Positions 29,992 through 38,931 of a stretch of DNA of 64,000 bases are shown in pieces. Each line of letters begins with the position of its first letter. Position 1 is the stretch's first letter. Position numbers and translations under genes: made by a program. Source of the DNA: Aliiroseovarius sp. PrR006 (lineage in GTDB: Bacteria > Pseudomonadota > Alphaproteobacteria > Rhodobacterales > Rhodobacteraceae); the NCBI RefSeq assembly GCF_010500215.1, contig NZ_JAAGOY010000004.1:1671818-1735817 (forward strand), in the 5' to 3' direction. The notes below the pieces were generated by a model, which worked only from the letters and a program-made list of their open reading frames with translations, did no database searches and had not been told where the DNA came from.

Positions 29992-30192
29992 TTAGCGGTC
30001 GTAGGGCATGTAGCCCTTGACGATCTTAGCGTCGGGGGCGGACAGAGCGGACGTGCCGCGTGCGTTGCGGATGAATTTCTTCGTCCGTTTGATCATTCCG
30101 TGCTGTTTACCAGCCTGGGCTCCGATGACCTTGCCGGTCGCGGAAACCTTAAAGCGCTTCTTGGCGCTCGATTTGGTCTTCATCTTGGGCAT
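29992..30192 (-). CDS. rpmI: 50S ribosomal protein L35
   Basis: A 66-residue protein started at [21 protein letters not shown], the canonical L35 N terminus; an in-frame ATG four codons upstream is less likely. It contains [23 protein letters not shown] and ends in MPYDR. It is the first gene of the rpmI-rplT operon. Confidence 0.96.
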   Translation of the reverse strand: MPKMKTKSSAKKRFKVSATGKVIGAQAGKQHGMIKRTKKFIRNARGTSALSAPDAKIVKGYMPYDR

Positions 30193-30324
30193 TTTCGTCT
30201 CCAATTAAAGGTTACGTTTATGCACGGCGGGCATGCCACATTAGCCCACGCGCACATGAAGTTGGCCGTATAGGGCCAGATCGCCCGACTCGCAAGCGTT
30301 TTTTCTTGGGAAACCGACGTTGGT

Positions 30325-30561
30325 TCAGGCGCCCAGATAGGCAACGTAGTGGCTGATCACAGAATCGATGACCTGTGGGATTGTACTGATCGAATAGGCG
30401 TTGGGTTTGGCGCTGATCGCAACCACGATCAGCCCCCCACCAATCAGCAACATGAGACCCGGAATACGAGGTGTCTGTCCGCGCCGAAACGCGCCCAGAA
30501 TTGCCGGAATGGCCAGAACCAGCATCAAAAGCCCTACAACAAAAAAGGTATCGTACGTCAT
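30325..30561 (-). CDS. Small conserved membrane protein
   Basis: A 78-residue protein started at MTYDTFFVVGLLMLVLAIPAILGAF. It has two hydrophobic segments (about 4-24 and 37-53, GLMLLIGGGLIVVAIS) joined by a basic loop RRGQTPRIPG, and a C-terminal amphipathic stretch. No domain is recognised. It follows pyk on the same strand by 62 bases and may be co-transcribed with it. Confidence 0.7.
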   Translation of the reverse strand: MTYDTFFVVGLLMLVLAIPAILGAFRRGQTPRIPGLMLLIGGGLIVVAISAKPNAYSISTIPQVIDSVISHYVAYLGA

Positions 30562-30623
30562 ACGCGGACCTCCATCGATAATACCACCTCGATGCTCCGT
30601 GTCCCGAGGATAGCATAAATCGA

Positions 30624-32063
30624 TCAAGTTGCGTAGATCATACTTTCGTCACAGGGCGCCACGCGCAGAATGTTGGTGGTTCCGGGCACGTTGAACGGCA
30701 CTCCGGCAGTGACAACAATCTGGTCGGTTTCTCCAGCGAATCCGGCACTTCTGGCTGCGCGCGCCGCCGAGACCACCGCGGCTTTGAAACGCTCAACCTC
30801 GCCAGCGGTCACGAAACAATTGGTCCCCCAGGACAGACACAGACGACGGGCCGTGCCGCGCAGCGGGGTCAGCGCGATGATCGGCACGCGGGGGCGTTCC
30901 CGCGATGTCAAAAGCGCCGTGGTGCCCGACTGGGTGAAGCAGCAGATTGCCTTGATATCCGTGGTTTCCGCGATCTCGCGGGCAGCGGCCACGATCGCGT
31001 CATTCACGCCCGAACGGCTGGCCACGCGAGAGGCTTCGGCCTGCTCGCGGTAGAGGTCATCATTTTCGACTTCGACGGCGACGGCGTTCATGGTGGACAC
31101 GGCCTCGATCGGATATTGTCCTGCGGCACTTTCGGCGGACAGCATAACGGCGTCGGCGCCGTCATAGATCGCGTTTGCCACGTCCGAGACTTCGGCCCGC
31201 GTCGGCATCGGGCTTTCGATCATGCTTTCCAGCATCTGGGTGGCGACGATCACCGGCTTACCGGCACGACGGCAGTCATGCACCAGACGTTTCTGGATCG
31301 GCGGCACCGCGTGCACGGGCAGTTCGACACCAAGGTCGCCGCGGGCAACCATGATCCCGTCCGAAGCCTTCAGAATCTCGGCAAAAGCATCCACGGCAGC
31401 GGGCTTCTCGATCTTCGACAACACCGCGGCGCGCCCTTTGGCCAGATGGCGCGCTTCTGCAACATCCTCGGGACGCTGCACAAAGCTCAGCGCCAGCCAG
31501 TCCACGCCCAGTTGGCAGGCAAATTCCAGATCCGCGCGGTCTTTGTCGGACAGGGCCGCCAAGGGAAGCACCACGTCAGGCACGTTCACACCCTTGCGGT
31601 CAGAAATCGTTCCGCCGACTTCAACCATACAATTGGCAAAGTCCGGACCACATTCCTTGACCTTCAAGCGCAGCTTTCCGTCATTCACCAAAAGGGTCGA
31701 TCCGGGCTCCAGCGCGGCGAAAATCTCGGGATGCGGCAGGCAGACGCGGTGCCCTTCGCCCGGGGCCTCATCCAGATCAAAGCGGAACTCCTGCCCCTCT
31801 TCGATGTCGGCCGCACCTGCAGCGAACACACCGCAGCGCAGCTTCGGCCCCTGAAGGTCCGCCAAAATCGCAATCGGGCGATCCAGATCCTTTTCGACCT
31901 GACGCACCAGGGCATGACGCGCGCGCTGCTCGTCATGGGTTCCGTGGGACATGTTCATGCGGAACACATCGGCACCAGCCTCAAAAAGAGCCCGAATTGT
32001 ATCGTAGTCGCTTGAGGACGGTCCTAGGGTTGCGACGATCTTGACATTACGATGGCGTCTCAC
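30624..32063 (-). CDS. pyk: Pyruvate kinase
   Basis: A 479-residue enzyme if started at the GTG of VRRHRNVKIVATLGPSS, which has a well-placed GAGAGG ribosome binding site; an in-frame ATG six codons upstream lacks one. Signatures include FRMNMSHG, ILADLQGPKLR, the active-site ALSFVQRPEDV, IMVARGDLGVELP, ATQMLESMIESPMPTRAEVSDVANA and DAVMLSAESAAG. It makes pyruvate and ATP from phosphoenolpyruvate. The C-terminal domain (ICCFTQSGTTALLTSRERP) is present. It is divergent from the N-formylglutamate amidohydrolase gene. Confidence 0.95.
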   Translation of the reverse strand: MRRHRNVKIVATLGPSSSDYDTIRALFEAGADVFRMNMSHGTHDEQRARHALVRQVEKDLDRPIAILADLQGPKLRCGVFAAGAADIEEGQEFRFDLDEAPGEGHRVCLPHPEIFAALEPGSTLLVNDGKLRLKVKECGPDFANCMVEVGGTISDRKGVNVPDVVLPLAALSDKDRADLEFACQLGVDWLALSFVQRPEDVAEARHLAKGRAAVLSKIEKPAAVDAFAEILKASDGIMVARGDLGVELPVHAVPPIQKRLVHDCRRAGKPVIVATQMLESMIESPMPTRAEVSDVANAIYDGADAVMLSAESAAGQYPIEAVSTMNAVAVEVENDDLYREQAEASRVASRSGVNDAIVAAAREIAETTDIKAICCFTQSGTTALLTSRERPRVPIIALTPLRGTARRLCLSWGTNCFVTAGEVERFKAAVVSAARAARSAGFAGETDQIVVTAGVPFNVPGTTNILRVAPCDESMIYAT

Positions 32064-32185
32064 GGCGCACCTCTCTTTCATCTCTTACGCGGGGTTACCC
32101 GCTCTATGCCCTAAATTGTTAGCGCTGACAACAAAATGTTAGCGCTCACATGTGGCGCTCGGCTTTGACCTCGCTTAAAGGGGAT

Positions 32186-32950
32186 ATGAATCAGAATAAC
32201 AACACCATCATGACATACCTTCCATTTCACGTTCATGGGCCAGATCGGCCTTCGCGCTGGCTGATCACATGTGATCATGCTGCAAATACCGTGCCCTCTT
32301 GCGTCGGCAACGGCGATCTAGGCATCGCGCCCGAAGATATGAACCGCCACATCGCCTATGATATTGGCGCAGCCGGTGTCAGCATCCATCTGGCCGAGCT
32401 TCTGGACGCACCCGCGATCCTGTCAAACTTCTCGCGTCTGGTGATCGATCCCAACCGGGGTGAGGATGACCCGACACTGCTGATGAAGCTCTACGACGGC
32501 ACCGTGATCCCTGCGAACCGCCAAGCGGATGCGGTGGAAAAGGCCCGCCGTCTGGATGCCTTCCACCGCCCCTATCACAATGCGCTGGCCGATATGGCCG
32601 CCCGTCAGGAAAACACGGTGATCGTGGCGATGCACTCTTATACCCCGCGCTTAAACGGCCGCCCTCTGCGCCCGTGGCACGTTGCCGTCCTGCATGAAAA
32701 AGACAGCCGCCTCGCGACGCCTCTGATCAAGAAGCTGGAACAGGATCCCGATCTGTGTGTGGGCGAGAACGAGCCCTACGGCGGCCACCTGGACGGCGAC
32801 AGCATTGACCGCCACGCGGTTGTGCAACAGCGCCCGAATGTCCTGATCGAGATCCGCAACGACCTGATCGAAACCGAAGAGCAGCAGCGCGCTTGGGCCG
32901 AGCGACTGGCCCCGGTCCTTATGGAAACTCTGGCCGAAACGGGGCTCTGA
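32186..32950 (+). CDS. N-formylglutamate amidohydrolase family protein
   Basis: A 254-residue enzyme of the FGase family. Conserved features: WLITCDHAANTVP, a metal-binding region; NRHIAYDIGAAGVS; ILSNFSRLVIDPNRGEDDPTLL; and VAMHSYTPRLNG. Members hydrolyse N-formyl-L-glutamate in histidine breakdown, but distant members act on other N-acyl amino acids. The start ATG lies just after AAAGGGG; an ATG eight codons downstream is an alternative that fits homologues as well. It begins a close run with the isomerase, DUF1244 and dioxygenase genes. Confidence 0.88.
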   Translation: MNQNNNTIMTYLPFHVHGPDRPSRWLITCDHAANTVPSCVGNGDLGIAPEDMNRHIAYDIGAAGVSIHLAELLDAPAILSNFSRLVIDPNRGEDDPTLLMKLYDGTVIPANRQADAVEKARRLDAFHRPYHNALADMAARQENTVIVAMHSYTPRLNGRPLRPWHVAVLHEKDSRLATPLIKKLEQDPDLCVGENEPYGGHLDGDSIDRHAVVQQRPNVLIEIRNDLIETEEQQRAWAERLAPVLMETLAETGL

Positions 32951-32951
32951 C

Positions 32952-33287
32952 ATGCCACATATCCGCATTGAATACACCGGCGAAGCCGACCTAGCCATGC
33001 AATCGCTGTGCGAGGCGCTTCTTGAAGCACTGTCGTCCCATGACGCGATCCCAAACCCCGCTTCGATCAAGATCCGGGCGCTGCCGACCGCCTACGCCGT
33101 GATGGGCACCGAGGCGCAAAGCTTTGCCCACGCCCAGTTCGCGCTTCTTCCCGGCCGCTCCGAGGCCGTGAAATCCGACCTTTCCGGGCTGATCCTGACC
33201 ACCATGCGCGCCCATCTGCCGCAGATCGCCAACCTATCCGTTGACGTCGAAGACCTCAGCCCCTCCTATGCCAAAGACGTTCTCTAA
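32952..33287 (+). CDS. 5-carboxymethyl-2-hydroxymuconate isomerase-like protein
   Basis: A 111-residue tautomerase-superfamily protein beginning MPHIRIEYTGEADL. P2 after Met removal would be the catalytic proline expected in tautomerases. The family enzyme acts in homoprotocatechuate breakdown. The rest of that pathway is not present here, so the natural substrate may differ. The start follows the upstream stop by one base, indicating translational coupling. Confidence 0.85.
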   Translation: MPHIRIEYTGEADLAMQSLCEALLEALSSHDAIPNPASIKIRALPTAYAVMGTEAQSFAHAQFALLPGRSEAVKSDLSGLILTTMRAHLPQIANLSVDVEDLSPSYAKDVL

Positions 33288-33299
33288 GGAGTGACCCAC

Positions 33300-33614
33300 A
33301 TGGACGACCAGACCCGTATCGAGATCGAAGCCGCCGCCTTTCGCCGCCTGCAAAAGCACCTGATGGAAGACCGCACCGACGCGCAGAACATCGACATGAT
33401 GAATCTGGCCGGCTTCTGCCGCAACTGCCTTGCCCGCTGGTATCAAGAAGCCGCCAACGAACGCGGCATCGAGATGTCGAAGGACGAAGGCCGCGAGGCA
33501 TTCTATGGCATGACCATGGCCGAGTGGAAGGCGAACTATCAGACCGACGCCAGCCCGGAAAAGCAGGCCGAGTTCGAAGTGGCGTTCAAAGAGAACGTGA
33601 CGGACAAGCAGTAA
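33300..33614 (+). CDS. DUF1244 domain protein
   Basis: A 104-residue protein with the DUF1244 core: AAFRRLQKHLMEDRTDAQNIDMMNLAGFCRNCLARWYQEAA ... EAFYGMTMAEWKANYQ. The C-x2-C in FCRNC may bind a metal or be redox active. The ATG is preceded by TAAGGAG; the GTG three codons earlier is too close to that site. Function unknown. It is third in the run that begins with the amidohydrolase. Confidence 0.88.
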   Translation: MDDQTRIEIEAAAFRRLQKHLMEDRTDAQNIDMMNLAGFCRNCLARWYQEAANERGIEMSKDEGREAFYGMTMAEWKANYQTDASPEKQAEFEVAFKENVTDKQ

Positions 33615-33708
33615 TCCTCCTGTGCAAATACGCAGACTGGATGTTCGTACGCACCGGTTATGCAATATGGGCGCGGGCCTTATCTGAGTTCCAACGAAAG
33701 GACCTGAT

Positions 33709-34503
33709 ATGACTCGCATGCCCACATACTTCATTTCACATGGCGGCGGCCCGTGGCCGTGGCTGCCCGAGATGCGCCGCGGCTTTGCCGAGCTGGAACG
33801 CTCGCTCGCCGCGATGCCGTCGGAACTCCCCGAAAAGCCTAAAGCGGTCTTGATGATCTCGGGCCATTGGGAGACAGCGGATTTCGCGGTGATGTCCTCG
33901 GACGCGCCGCCGATGGTCTATGACTATACCGGCTTCCCGGCCCACACGTACGAGATCACCTATCCTGCCCCCGGCGCGCCCGAACTGGCCCAGCGCACCG
34001 CGGATCTAATTGCTGCGGCAGGTCTACCCACGCATCTGGACGATCAGCAGGGGTTCGACCACGGGGTCTTTGCGCCCATGGCGGTGATCTATCCCGAGGC
34101 GAACGTGCCGACCTATCAGGTGTCGCTTCAGCACGGCTATGACCCGGCCGCCCACTTCGCCCTGGGACGCGCCCTTGCGCCCTTGCGGGACGAAGGCGTT
34201 CTGATCGTCGGATCGGGCCTGAGCTATCACAACCTGCGCAATTTCGGCCCCGGCGCGCGGGTACCCTCGACCGAGTTTGACACGTGGCTGAATGACGTGA
34301 TGCGGCGCGATCCTGCGGAGCGTACGCAGGCGCTGCTGGATTGGGAAACGGCCCCGTCCGCCCGGATTGCCCACAAAGAAGAAGACCATCTCGCCCCGAT
34401 CTTCGTGGCCCTTGGAGCTGCGGAAGAGGATCCATCGACAGTGACCTACCACGAAGAGGGCATCTTCGGCGGTGTCACAGCGACAAGTTTCCGACTTGGA
34501 TAA
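33709..34503 (+). CDS. Class III extradiol ring-cleavage dioxygenase (DODA type)
   Basis: A 264-residue LigB-superfamily enzyme. Likely Fe(II) ligands lie in YFISHGGGPWPWL (His near residue 9), in the MISGHWET segment (His near 51) and in GFDHGVFAPM (His near 112). VLIVGSGLSYHNLRNFG is also conserved. DODA-type enzymes cleave catechol-like rings such as DOPA or protocatechuate derivatives. Substrate unknown. It is separated from DUF1244 by 94 bases and has its own AAAGGA site. Confidence 0.88.
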   Translation: MTRMPTYFISHGGGPWPWLPEMRRGFAELERSLAAMPSELPEKPKAVLMISGHWETADFAVMSSDAPPMVYDYTGFPAHTYEITYPAPGAPELAQRTADLIAAAGLPTHLDDQQGFDHGVFAPMAVIYPEANVPTYQVSLQHGYDPAAHFALGRALAPLRDEGVLIVGSGLSYHNLRNFGPGARVPSTEFDTWLNDVMRRDPAERTQALLDWETAPSARIAHKEEDHLAPIFVALGAAEEDPSTVTYHEEGIFGGVTATSFRLG

Positions 34504-34510
34504 GGGAAAC

Positions 34511-34535
34511 GCCCCGCGATGTGCGGTCGCGGGGC
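34511..34535. terminator. GC-rich hairpin after the dioxygenase gene
   Basis: GCCCCGCGA pairs with TCGCGGGGC around TGTGCGG, seven bases after the dioxygenase stop. There is no T-tract on the plus strand, so termination is likely but not certain. Confidence 0.5.
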
Positions 34536-34752
34536 ATTCACAGGATCATTTAAGGTTGGTCCGATAGCGAAATCTGAGGATCGTTCTGCGGCGACATTCG
34601 CGCAAAGCGTCGTTTGGGCAGAGAAATGCTCACTCGAATCCACGAATTTGCAATCCAAGGGCTGGTACAACCCTGTGACGAAGTGCAAATAGTAGATGGA
34701 TACACTCGCGTGACAATACGCTCGCCCTCCAACACCTAACTTGCGCACAGAT
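34536..34752. other. AT-richer spacer upstream of the sulfotransferase gene
   Basis: No gene, RNA or repeat is recognised in these 217 bases. GC content drops sharply relative to the dioxygenase gene and stays low through the sulfotransferase, consistent with a small acquired segment. Confidence 0.5.
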
Positions 34753-35553
34753 ATGATAATCAGCCACAAGCACCGTTTCATTTTCGTTAGAACTCGCAAG
34801 GTCGCCAGCTCCTCGCTTGAGATCGCATTGGCGAAACTCCTTGAACCGAACGATTTTGCGACAAGGCAGTCAGATCGCGAGAAGCAAACAGGCCAGCTGT
34901 TCCCTAACTTTGACAGCCGGATTTTTGGTGGCTTCGACAAGCGCCTCCGTCCGATTTTCCCCTATGGCCACGCGCCGATCACTCAAGCCTATCGTTTGTT
35001 CGGGCGGCAGGTAGAGGACTACAAGGTTTTCTCGGTGGATCGAAATCCCTGGGATCGCGCCGTTTCGACGTTTTTCTGGAGCAACCGTTCGACAGACATG
35101 CGTGATCTTCCAGAGGATGAACAACGTTCGGCTTTCCGTGCATTCCTGAAGAGCTCTGCACACCCTGGGCTGAAGCGGCGACTATTTGGCATCAACGCGC
35201 ATCGCGACATTTCTCAGCGTCATCTCTACTGCATTGGTGACGTGCCGATGGTCGACTTCATGCTGCGTTTTGAAAATCTCAACGACGACCTCGAGCAGCT
35301 CTCGACGTTCCTTGATCTTCCTGAACCCATTGATGTTGCAAATATTCGCGCCAAGACACAGCATCGCCCAAAAACATCCCGCGCTTATCAGTCCTTCTAT
35401 GACGACGAGACCCGAAAGCTGGTTGAAGATGCTGCGCAATGGGAAATCAAACACTTGGGTTATCAGTTCGACAACACCCCCCCCAAATTCGCACCCGATC
35501 CGAACCGTAGCGAGACCAAAGCCCGCTATATTGCGAAGGTTTCCCGAAAATAA
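34753..35553 (+). CDS. Sulfotransferase family protein (carbohydrate sulfotransferase-like)
   Basis: A 266-residue protein started at MIISHKHRFIFVRTRKVASSSLEIAL; an in-frame TTG four codons earlier is an alternative. The segment TRKVASSSLE is the 5'-phosphosulfate-binding loop of PAPS-dependent sulfotransferases, and KVFSVDRNPWDRAVSTFFW is the 3'-phosphate-binding region. MLRFENLNDDLEQLSTFLDLP is also typical. The fold matches Golgi-type sugar sulfotransferases, so it probably sulfates a surface glycan or lipid. The gene is AT-richer than its neighbours and stands alone, suggesting transfer. Confidence 0.85.
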   Translation: MIISHKHRFIFVRTRKVASSSLEIALAKLLEPNDFATRQSDREKQTGQLFPNFDSRIFGGFDKRLRPIFPYGHAPITQAYRLFGRQVEDYKVFSVDRNPWDRAVSTFFWSNRSTDMRDLPEDEQRSAFRAFLKSSAHPGLKRRLFGINAHRDISQRHLYCIGDVPMVDFMLRFENLNDDLEQLSTFLDLPEPIDVANIRAKTQHRPKTSRAYQSFYDDETRKLVEDAAQWEIKHLGYQFDNTPPKFAPDPNRSETKARYIAKVSRK

Positions 35554-35776
35554 AGCCTCGCGGCTCTCGCCGCGGCGTTGTCATTCACTCCCCATTTGAA
35601 ACCGCTGCTCTTTTCCGAGCGGGGCACCAATTTGTGCATCGGCGACTTATGTCAGGCTATTTTTCGGGCCGTAACAGCAATCGAATTCGCCCCAGAAACC
35701 ACCCGCATTAGTCCTATCGCTCCTCCCTTCCAAGTGGTATGCTGCACCGCAGAAACGACATTTGGAGGCTTGACCA

Positions 35777-36415
35777 ATGAGCAGTCGGATCATCTGCGTG
35801 GCGCAGCAGAAAGGTGGCGCGGGCAAAACAACGCTCGTCTCCAATCTGGCCATCGCGTTCTTGGCCGAGGGGAAAAGCGTGGCCCTGCTGGACACGGACC
35901 CCCAAGGCAGTCTTGGTAAGTGGTTGGATATTCGCGAAGAAACGCTGGGCGAGGATGACAACCTTCAGTTCGCAACGGCGACCGCCTATGGGATTTCTCG
36001 CGCCGTCCGTGGCGTGAAAGAACAGGCCGACATCATCCTGATCGACACGCCCCCCAAAGCCGACAGCGACGTCCGCTGGGTCTTGGCTGAGTCGGATTTG
36101 GTTCTGGTCCCCGTCTCGGCCAGCAAGGCCGATGTCTGGGCAACCAATGATGTTCTTGATTTGGCAGACCGGGCTGGGAAACCAACGAACGTTGTCATGA
36201 ATCGCACTCGAAATGGAACGCGCGTTGGTGAACAAGTCGCCGCGTCAGTGGCCGAGCTTGGAGCAAAGCCGTTGCAGTCTTCCCTCTCTAGCCGAGTGAT
36301 CTATGCCGAGGCGCTGGGTCGTGGCCTGGGTGCGATCGAAGCGAAACGGACAGGGCCCGCTGCAGACGAAGTGCGTGCCCTCGCTGCCGAAGTCACTGCG
36401 GTTTTGAAGCTGTAA
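35777..36415 (+). CDS. ParA/MinD-family ATPase, orphan
   Basis: A 212-residue ParA-type ATPase with the deviant Walker A KGGAGKTT at residues 12-19, the A'-like LLDTDPQGSLGKW and the Walker B region IILIDTPPKADSD. No parB or parS-like gene is adjacent. Short stand-alone ParA proteins can position chemoreceptor clusters, carboxysomes or plasmids; which cargo applies here cannot be told. The remaining 3' end LAAEVTAVLKL has no partner-binding motif I can name. Confidence 0.88.
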   Translation: MSSRIICVAQQKGGAGKTTLVSNLAIAFLAEGKSVALLDTDPQGSLGKWLDIREETLGEDDNLQFATATAYGISRAVRGVKEQADIILIDTPPKADSDVRWVLAESDLVLVPVSASKADVWATNDVLDLADRAGKPTNVVMNRTRNGTRVGEQVAASVAELGAKPLQSSLSSRVIYAEALGRGLGAIEAKRTGPAADEVRALAAEVTAVLKL

Positions 36416-36440
36416 AGCAGCGCGCACTGCGCAACAAAAA

Positions 36441-36462
36441 AGGGGCCGCAACTGCAGCCCCT
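36441..36462 (-). terminator. Rho-independent terminator of the D-amino-acid transaminase gene
   Basis: On the minus strand AGGGGCTGC pairs with GCGGCCCCT and runs into TTTTTT. It lies 22 bases after the transaminase stop and just after the convergent parA gene. Confidence 0.85.
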
Positions 36463-36484
36463 TCGGAAGTCTTTTACCTGTGGC

Positions 36485-37339
36485 TTACACAGCCTTCTTC
36501 AGGCTCTCATCCAGATAGATCTCGCGCAGGCGCAGGGCCACGTTGCCCGGCGTGCCATCGCCCAGCGCCTGACCGTCGATCTCGACCACCGGCATCACGA
36601 ACGCCGACGCCGAGGTGAAGAAAGCTTCGTCCGCATTCTGCGCTTCTTCGATCGTGAAGTTGCGCTCTTCGATTTCCATCTGCGCCTCTTCGGCGAAACG
36701 CAATACGGCGGCACGAGTGATGCCGTGCAGGATGTCGTTGGACAGGCCGCGCGTGATGATTTTACCGTCTTTCACGATATAGACGTTGTTCGAGGTACCC
36801 TCGGTCACGAAACCATCTTCGATCAGCCACGCGTCATCCGCGCCAGCGGCCTTGGCCATCATCTTGCCCATCGACGGGTAGAGCAGCTGTACGGTTTTGA
36901 TGTCGCGACGACCCCAACGAATATCCTCGATCGAGATCACCTTCATCGGCTTCACGGTCTCGGCCAGACCCGGCTTGTTCTGGGTGAACAGAACCACGGT
37001 CGGCTTCACCTTCTCGGGATCCGGGAAGACGAAATCACGGTCGCTATCTGCGCCGCGCGAAATCTGCAGATAGACCAGCCCCTCGTCGATCTCGTTCACG
37101 CGCACCAGCTCCCGGTGGACCTCCAAAAGATCTTCTTTCGAGATCGGGTTCTCGATCCCCAGCTCGTTCAGCGAACGGGCCAAACGCACGGCGTGACCTT
37201 CGAAATCAATCAGCTTGCCGTTCAGCACGCTGGTCACTTCATACACCGCGTCCGCAAACAGGAAACCACGGTCAAAGATCGAAACCGATGCTTCGGTCTC
37301 GGGCAGATATTCTCCGTTCACGTAAACGGTGCGGGTCAT
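36485..37339 (-). CDS. dat: D-amino-acid transaminase (class IV)
   Basis: A 284-residue PLP enzyme of the branched-chain/D-amino-acid transaminase fold. K148 (GRRDIKTVQLL) is in the position of the Schiff-base lysine, and E180 lies in VTEGTSNN. The N-terminal VYVNGEYLPETEASVSIFDRGFLFADAVYEV fits D-amino-acid transaminase rather than IlvE. It would interconvert D-amino acids and 2-oxo acids, for example D-alanine and D-glutamate. Neighbouring dgcA and dgcN genes strengthen a D-amino-acid role. Confidence 0.88.
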   Translation of the reverse strand: MTRTVYVNGEYLPETEASVSIFDRGFLFADAVYEVTSVLNGKLIDFEGHAVRLARSLNELGIENPISKEDLLEVHRELVRVNEIDEGLVYLQISRGADSDRDFVFPDPEKVKPTVVLFTQNKPGLAETVKPMKVISIEDIRWGRRDIKTVQLLYPSMGKMMAKAAGADDAWLIEDGFVTEGTSNNVYIVKDGKIITRGLSNDILHGITRAAVLRFAEEAQMEIEERNFTIEEAQNADEAFFTSASAFVMPVVEIDGQALGDGTPGNVALRLREIYLDESLKKAV

Positions 37340-37441
37340 GTCAGGTCTCCTTCATGTGACGCTGCGGGCCATTTGACCCGCGCGGCATTTCCTGTTTGGG
37401 GTGTTGATACAAATACCGACGCCAGAGTCAAAGGAAACCCC

Positions 37442-37891
37442 ATGCCCAGCGCCACGCAATCCGCCGCCATCATGTTGACTGCGGGGATCGGTATCCCAAT
37501 TTTGGCCGCCCTGAACGCTGCATTGGGCCAGCGCATGGGGTCGCCGATCGCGGCGGGACTGATCCTGTTCGTAGTGGCATTTCTGACAACCGGCGTGGTG
37601 TTCCTGATGTCCGGCGCGTCGCTGAAAGGCGCGGTGGGATCGCCGCCGCACCTGTTCTTCGCGGGCTGCCTTGTGGCGTTTTACGTTCTGACCATCACAT
37701 GGGTCGCACCCAGCTTTGGCGTCGGAAATGCCGTGTTCTTTGTGCTGATCGGTCAACTGATCGCCGCTGCTGCCATCGACCATTTCGGCCTGTTTGGCGC
37801 GAATGTCACACCCCTGACCTTCTGGCGAATCGCCGGGATCACGGTCATGGGCGTGGGCGTCTTTTTGACCCAGATTGCAGGACGTGGCTGA
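37442..37891 (+). CDS. DMT superfamily membrane protein (DUF606/YdcZ type)
   Basis: A 149-residue protein made almost entirely of five hydrophobic segments: AAIMLTAGIGIPILAALNAALG, GLILFVVAFLTTGVVFLM, LFFAGCLVAFYVLTITWVAP, AVFFVLIGQLIAAAAIDHFGLF and FWRIAGITVMGVGVFLTQ. This is the half-length DUF606 member of the drug/metabolite transporter superfamily, which usually works as a dimer. It is divergent from dat and convergent with dgcA, within the D-amino-acid block. Substrate unknown. Confidence 0.85.
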   Translation: MPSATQSAAIMLTAGIGIPILAALNAALGQRMGSPIAAGLILFVVAFLTTGVVFLMSGASLKGAVGSPPHLFFAGCLVAFYVLTITWVAPSFGVGNAVFFVLIGQLIAAAAIDHFGLFGANVTPLTFWRIAGITVMGVGVFLTQIAGRG

Positions 37892-37893
37892 CA

Positions 37894-38859
37894 TCAGCCC
37901 CAAAGCGCGGCGCTTGGCGGGTGCACACCGGCGTCGTCGAACAGAAGCGGCGTCTCGCGGTCCTCGGCCAGCAAAAGCGGGCCGTCCAGATCGGTGACCA
38001 TCGCGCCCTGAGCAACCAGCGTGGCAGGTGCCATCGCCAACGACGAGCCGACCATACAGCCAACCATAACCTGATAACCCTCGGCCAATGCGGCATCGCG
38101 CAACGCCAGCGCCTCGGTCAACCCGCCGGTCTTATCGAGCTTGATGTTCACCACATCGTATTTGCCCTTCAGCTTAGGCAGGCTGGAGCGGTCGTGGCAG
38201 CTTTCATCGGCGCAAACCGGCACCGGACGCTCCATTCCAATCAGCGCATCGTCCTCACCTGCAGGCAACGGCTGCTCGACCAGATCGACACCCAGACGCA
38301 CCAGATGCGGGGCCAGATCGGCATAGACCTCGGCCGACCAGCCTTCATTGGCATCTACGATGATGCGCGAGCTGGGCGCACCGGCACGCACAGCTTCCAG
38401 ACGCGGCATGTCATCCGGCGTGCCCAGCTTGATCTTCAACAGCGGACGATGCGCATTCTTCGCGGCCTGTGCCTGCATTGCGGCAGGTTCGTCCAGCGAC
38501 AGCGTGTAGGCGGTGATCTCGGGGCCCGGCGCAGTCAGCCCGGCCAACTCCCACACGCGTTTGCCCGCACGCTTGGCTTCCAGATCCCACAACGCACAGT
38601 CGACGGCGTTGCGGGCCGCTCCGGCAGGCAGCAGGTCATACAGCGCCGCGCGGGTAATGTCGGTCGGCAGGCCCATGATCTCGTCCGTCACGCTCTCCAG
38701 CGTCTCGTCATAGCGCGCATAGGGCACGCATTCGCCCCAACCCACATGATCGCCATCCTGAACCCGAACGGTCAGAACCTTCGCTTCGGTCCGCGATCCG
38801 CGCGAAATGGTGAACACCTGCGCCAGTTTGAACACGTCCGGAGTGACTGAGATTTCCAC
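37894..38859 (-). CDS. dgcA: N-acetyl-D-glutamate racemase DgcA / dipeptide epimerase-like enolase-superfamily enzyme
   Basis: A 321-residue enolase-superfamily protein. Visible catalytic features: LLKIKLG (KxK motif), IIVDANEGW (Asp), LVEQPLP (Glu), CADESCHD (Asp) and NIKLDKTGG (Lys). This pattern fits the L-Ala-D/L-Glu epimerase clade, which includes DgcA. In marine bacteria DgcA converts N-acetyl-D-glutamate to the L form after DgcN acetylates D-glutamate. The DgcN homologue lies 72 bases upstream on the same strand, which makes DgcA more likely than a muropeptide dipeptide epimerase. Confidence 0.82.
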   Translation of the reverse strand: MEISVTPDVFKLAQVFTISRGSRTEAKVLTVRVQDGDHVGWGECVPYARYDETLESVTDEIMGLPTDITRAALYDLLPAGAARNAVDCALWDLEAKRAGKRVWELAGLTAPGPEITAYTLSLDEPAAMQAQAAKNAHRPLLKIKLGTPDDMPRLEAVRAGAPSSRIIVDANEGWSAEVYADLAPHLVRLGVDLVEQPLPAGEDDALIGMERPVPVCADESCHDRSSLPKLKGKYDVVNIKLDKTGGLTEALALRDAALAEGYQVMVGCMVGSSLAMAPATLVAQGAMVTDLDGPLLLAEDRETPLLFDDAGVHPPSAALWG

Positions 38860-38874
38860 GCGCCTGCCCTCTTT

Positions 38875-38922
38875 TTCTTGTCATAAATATCCCGGGGGTC
38901 CGGGGGCTGGCCCCCGGTCCAC
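38875..38922. repeat. Dispersed intergenic motif plus GC-rich hairpin
   Basis: TTCTTGTCATAAATATCCCGGG reads in reverse as the same motif found after the MFS gene at 18503. It is followed by a GGACCGGGGGCC/GGCCCCCGGACC-type hairpin (about 38898-38921). Both copies lie in intergenic spaces next to such hairpins. Confidence 0.55.
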
Positions 38923-38931
38923 CTTCAAAGC

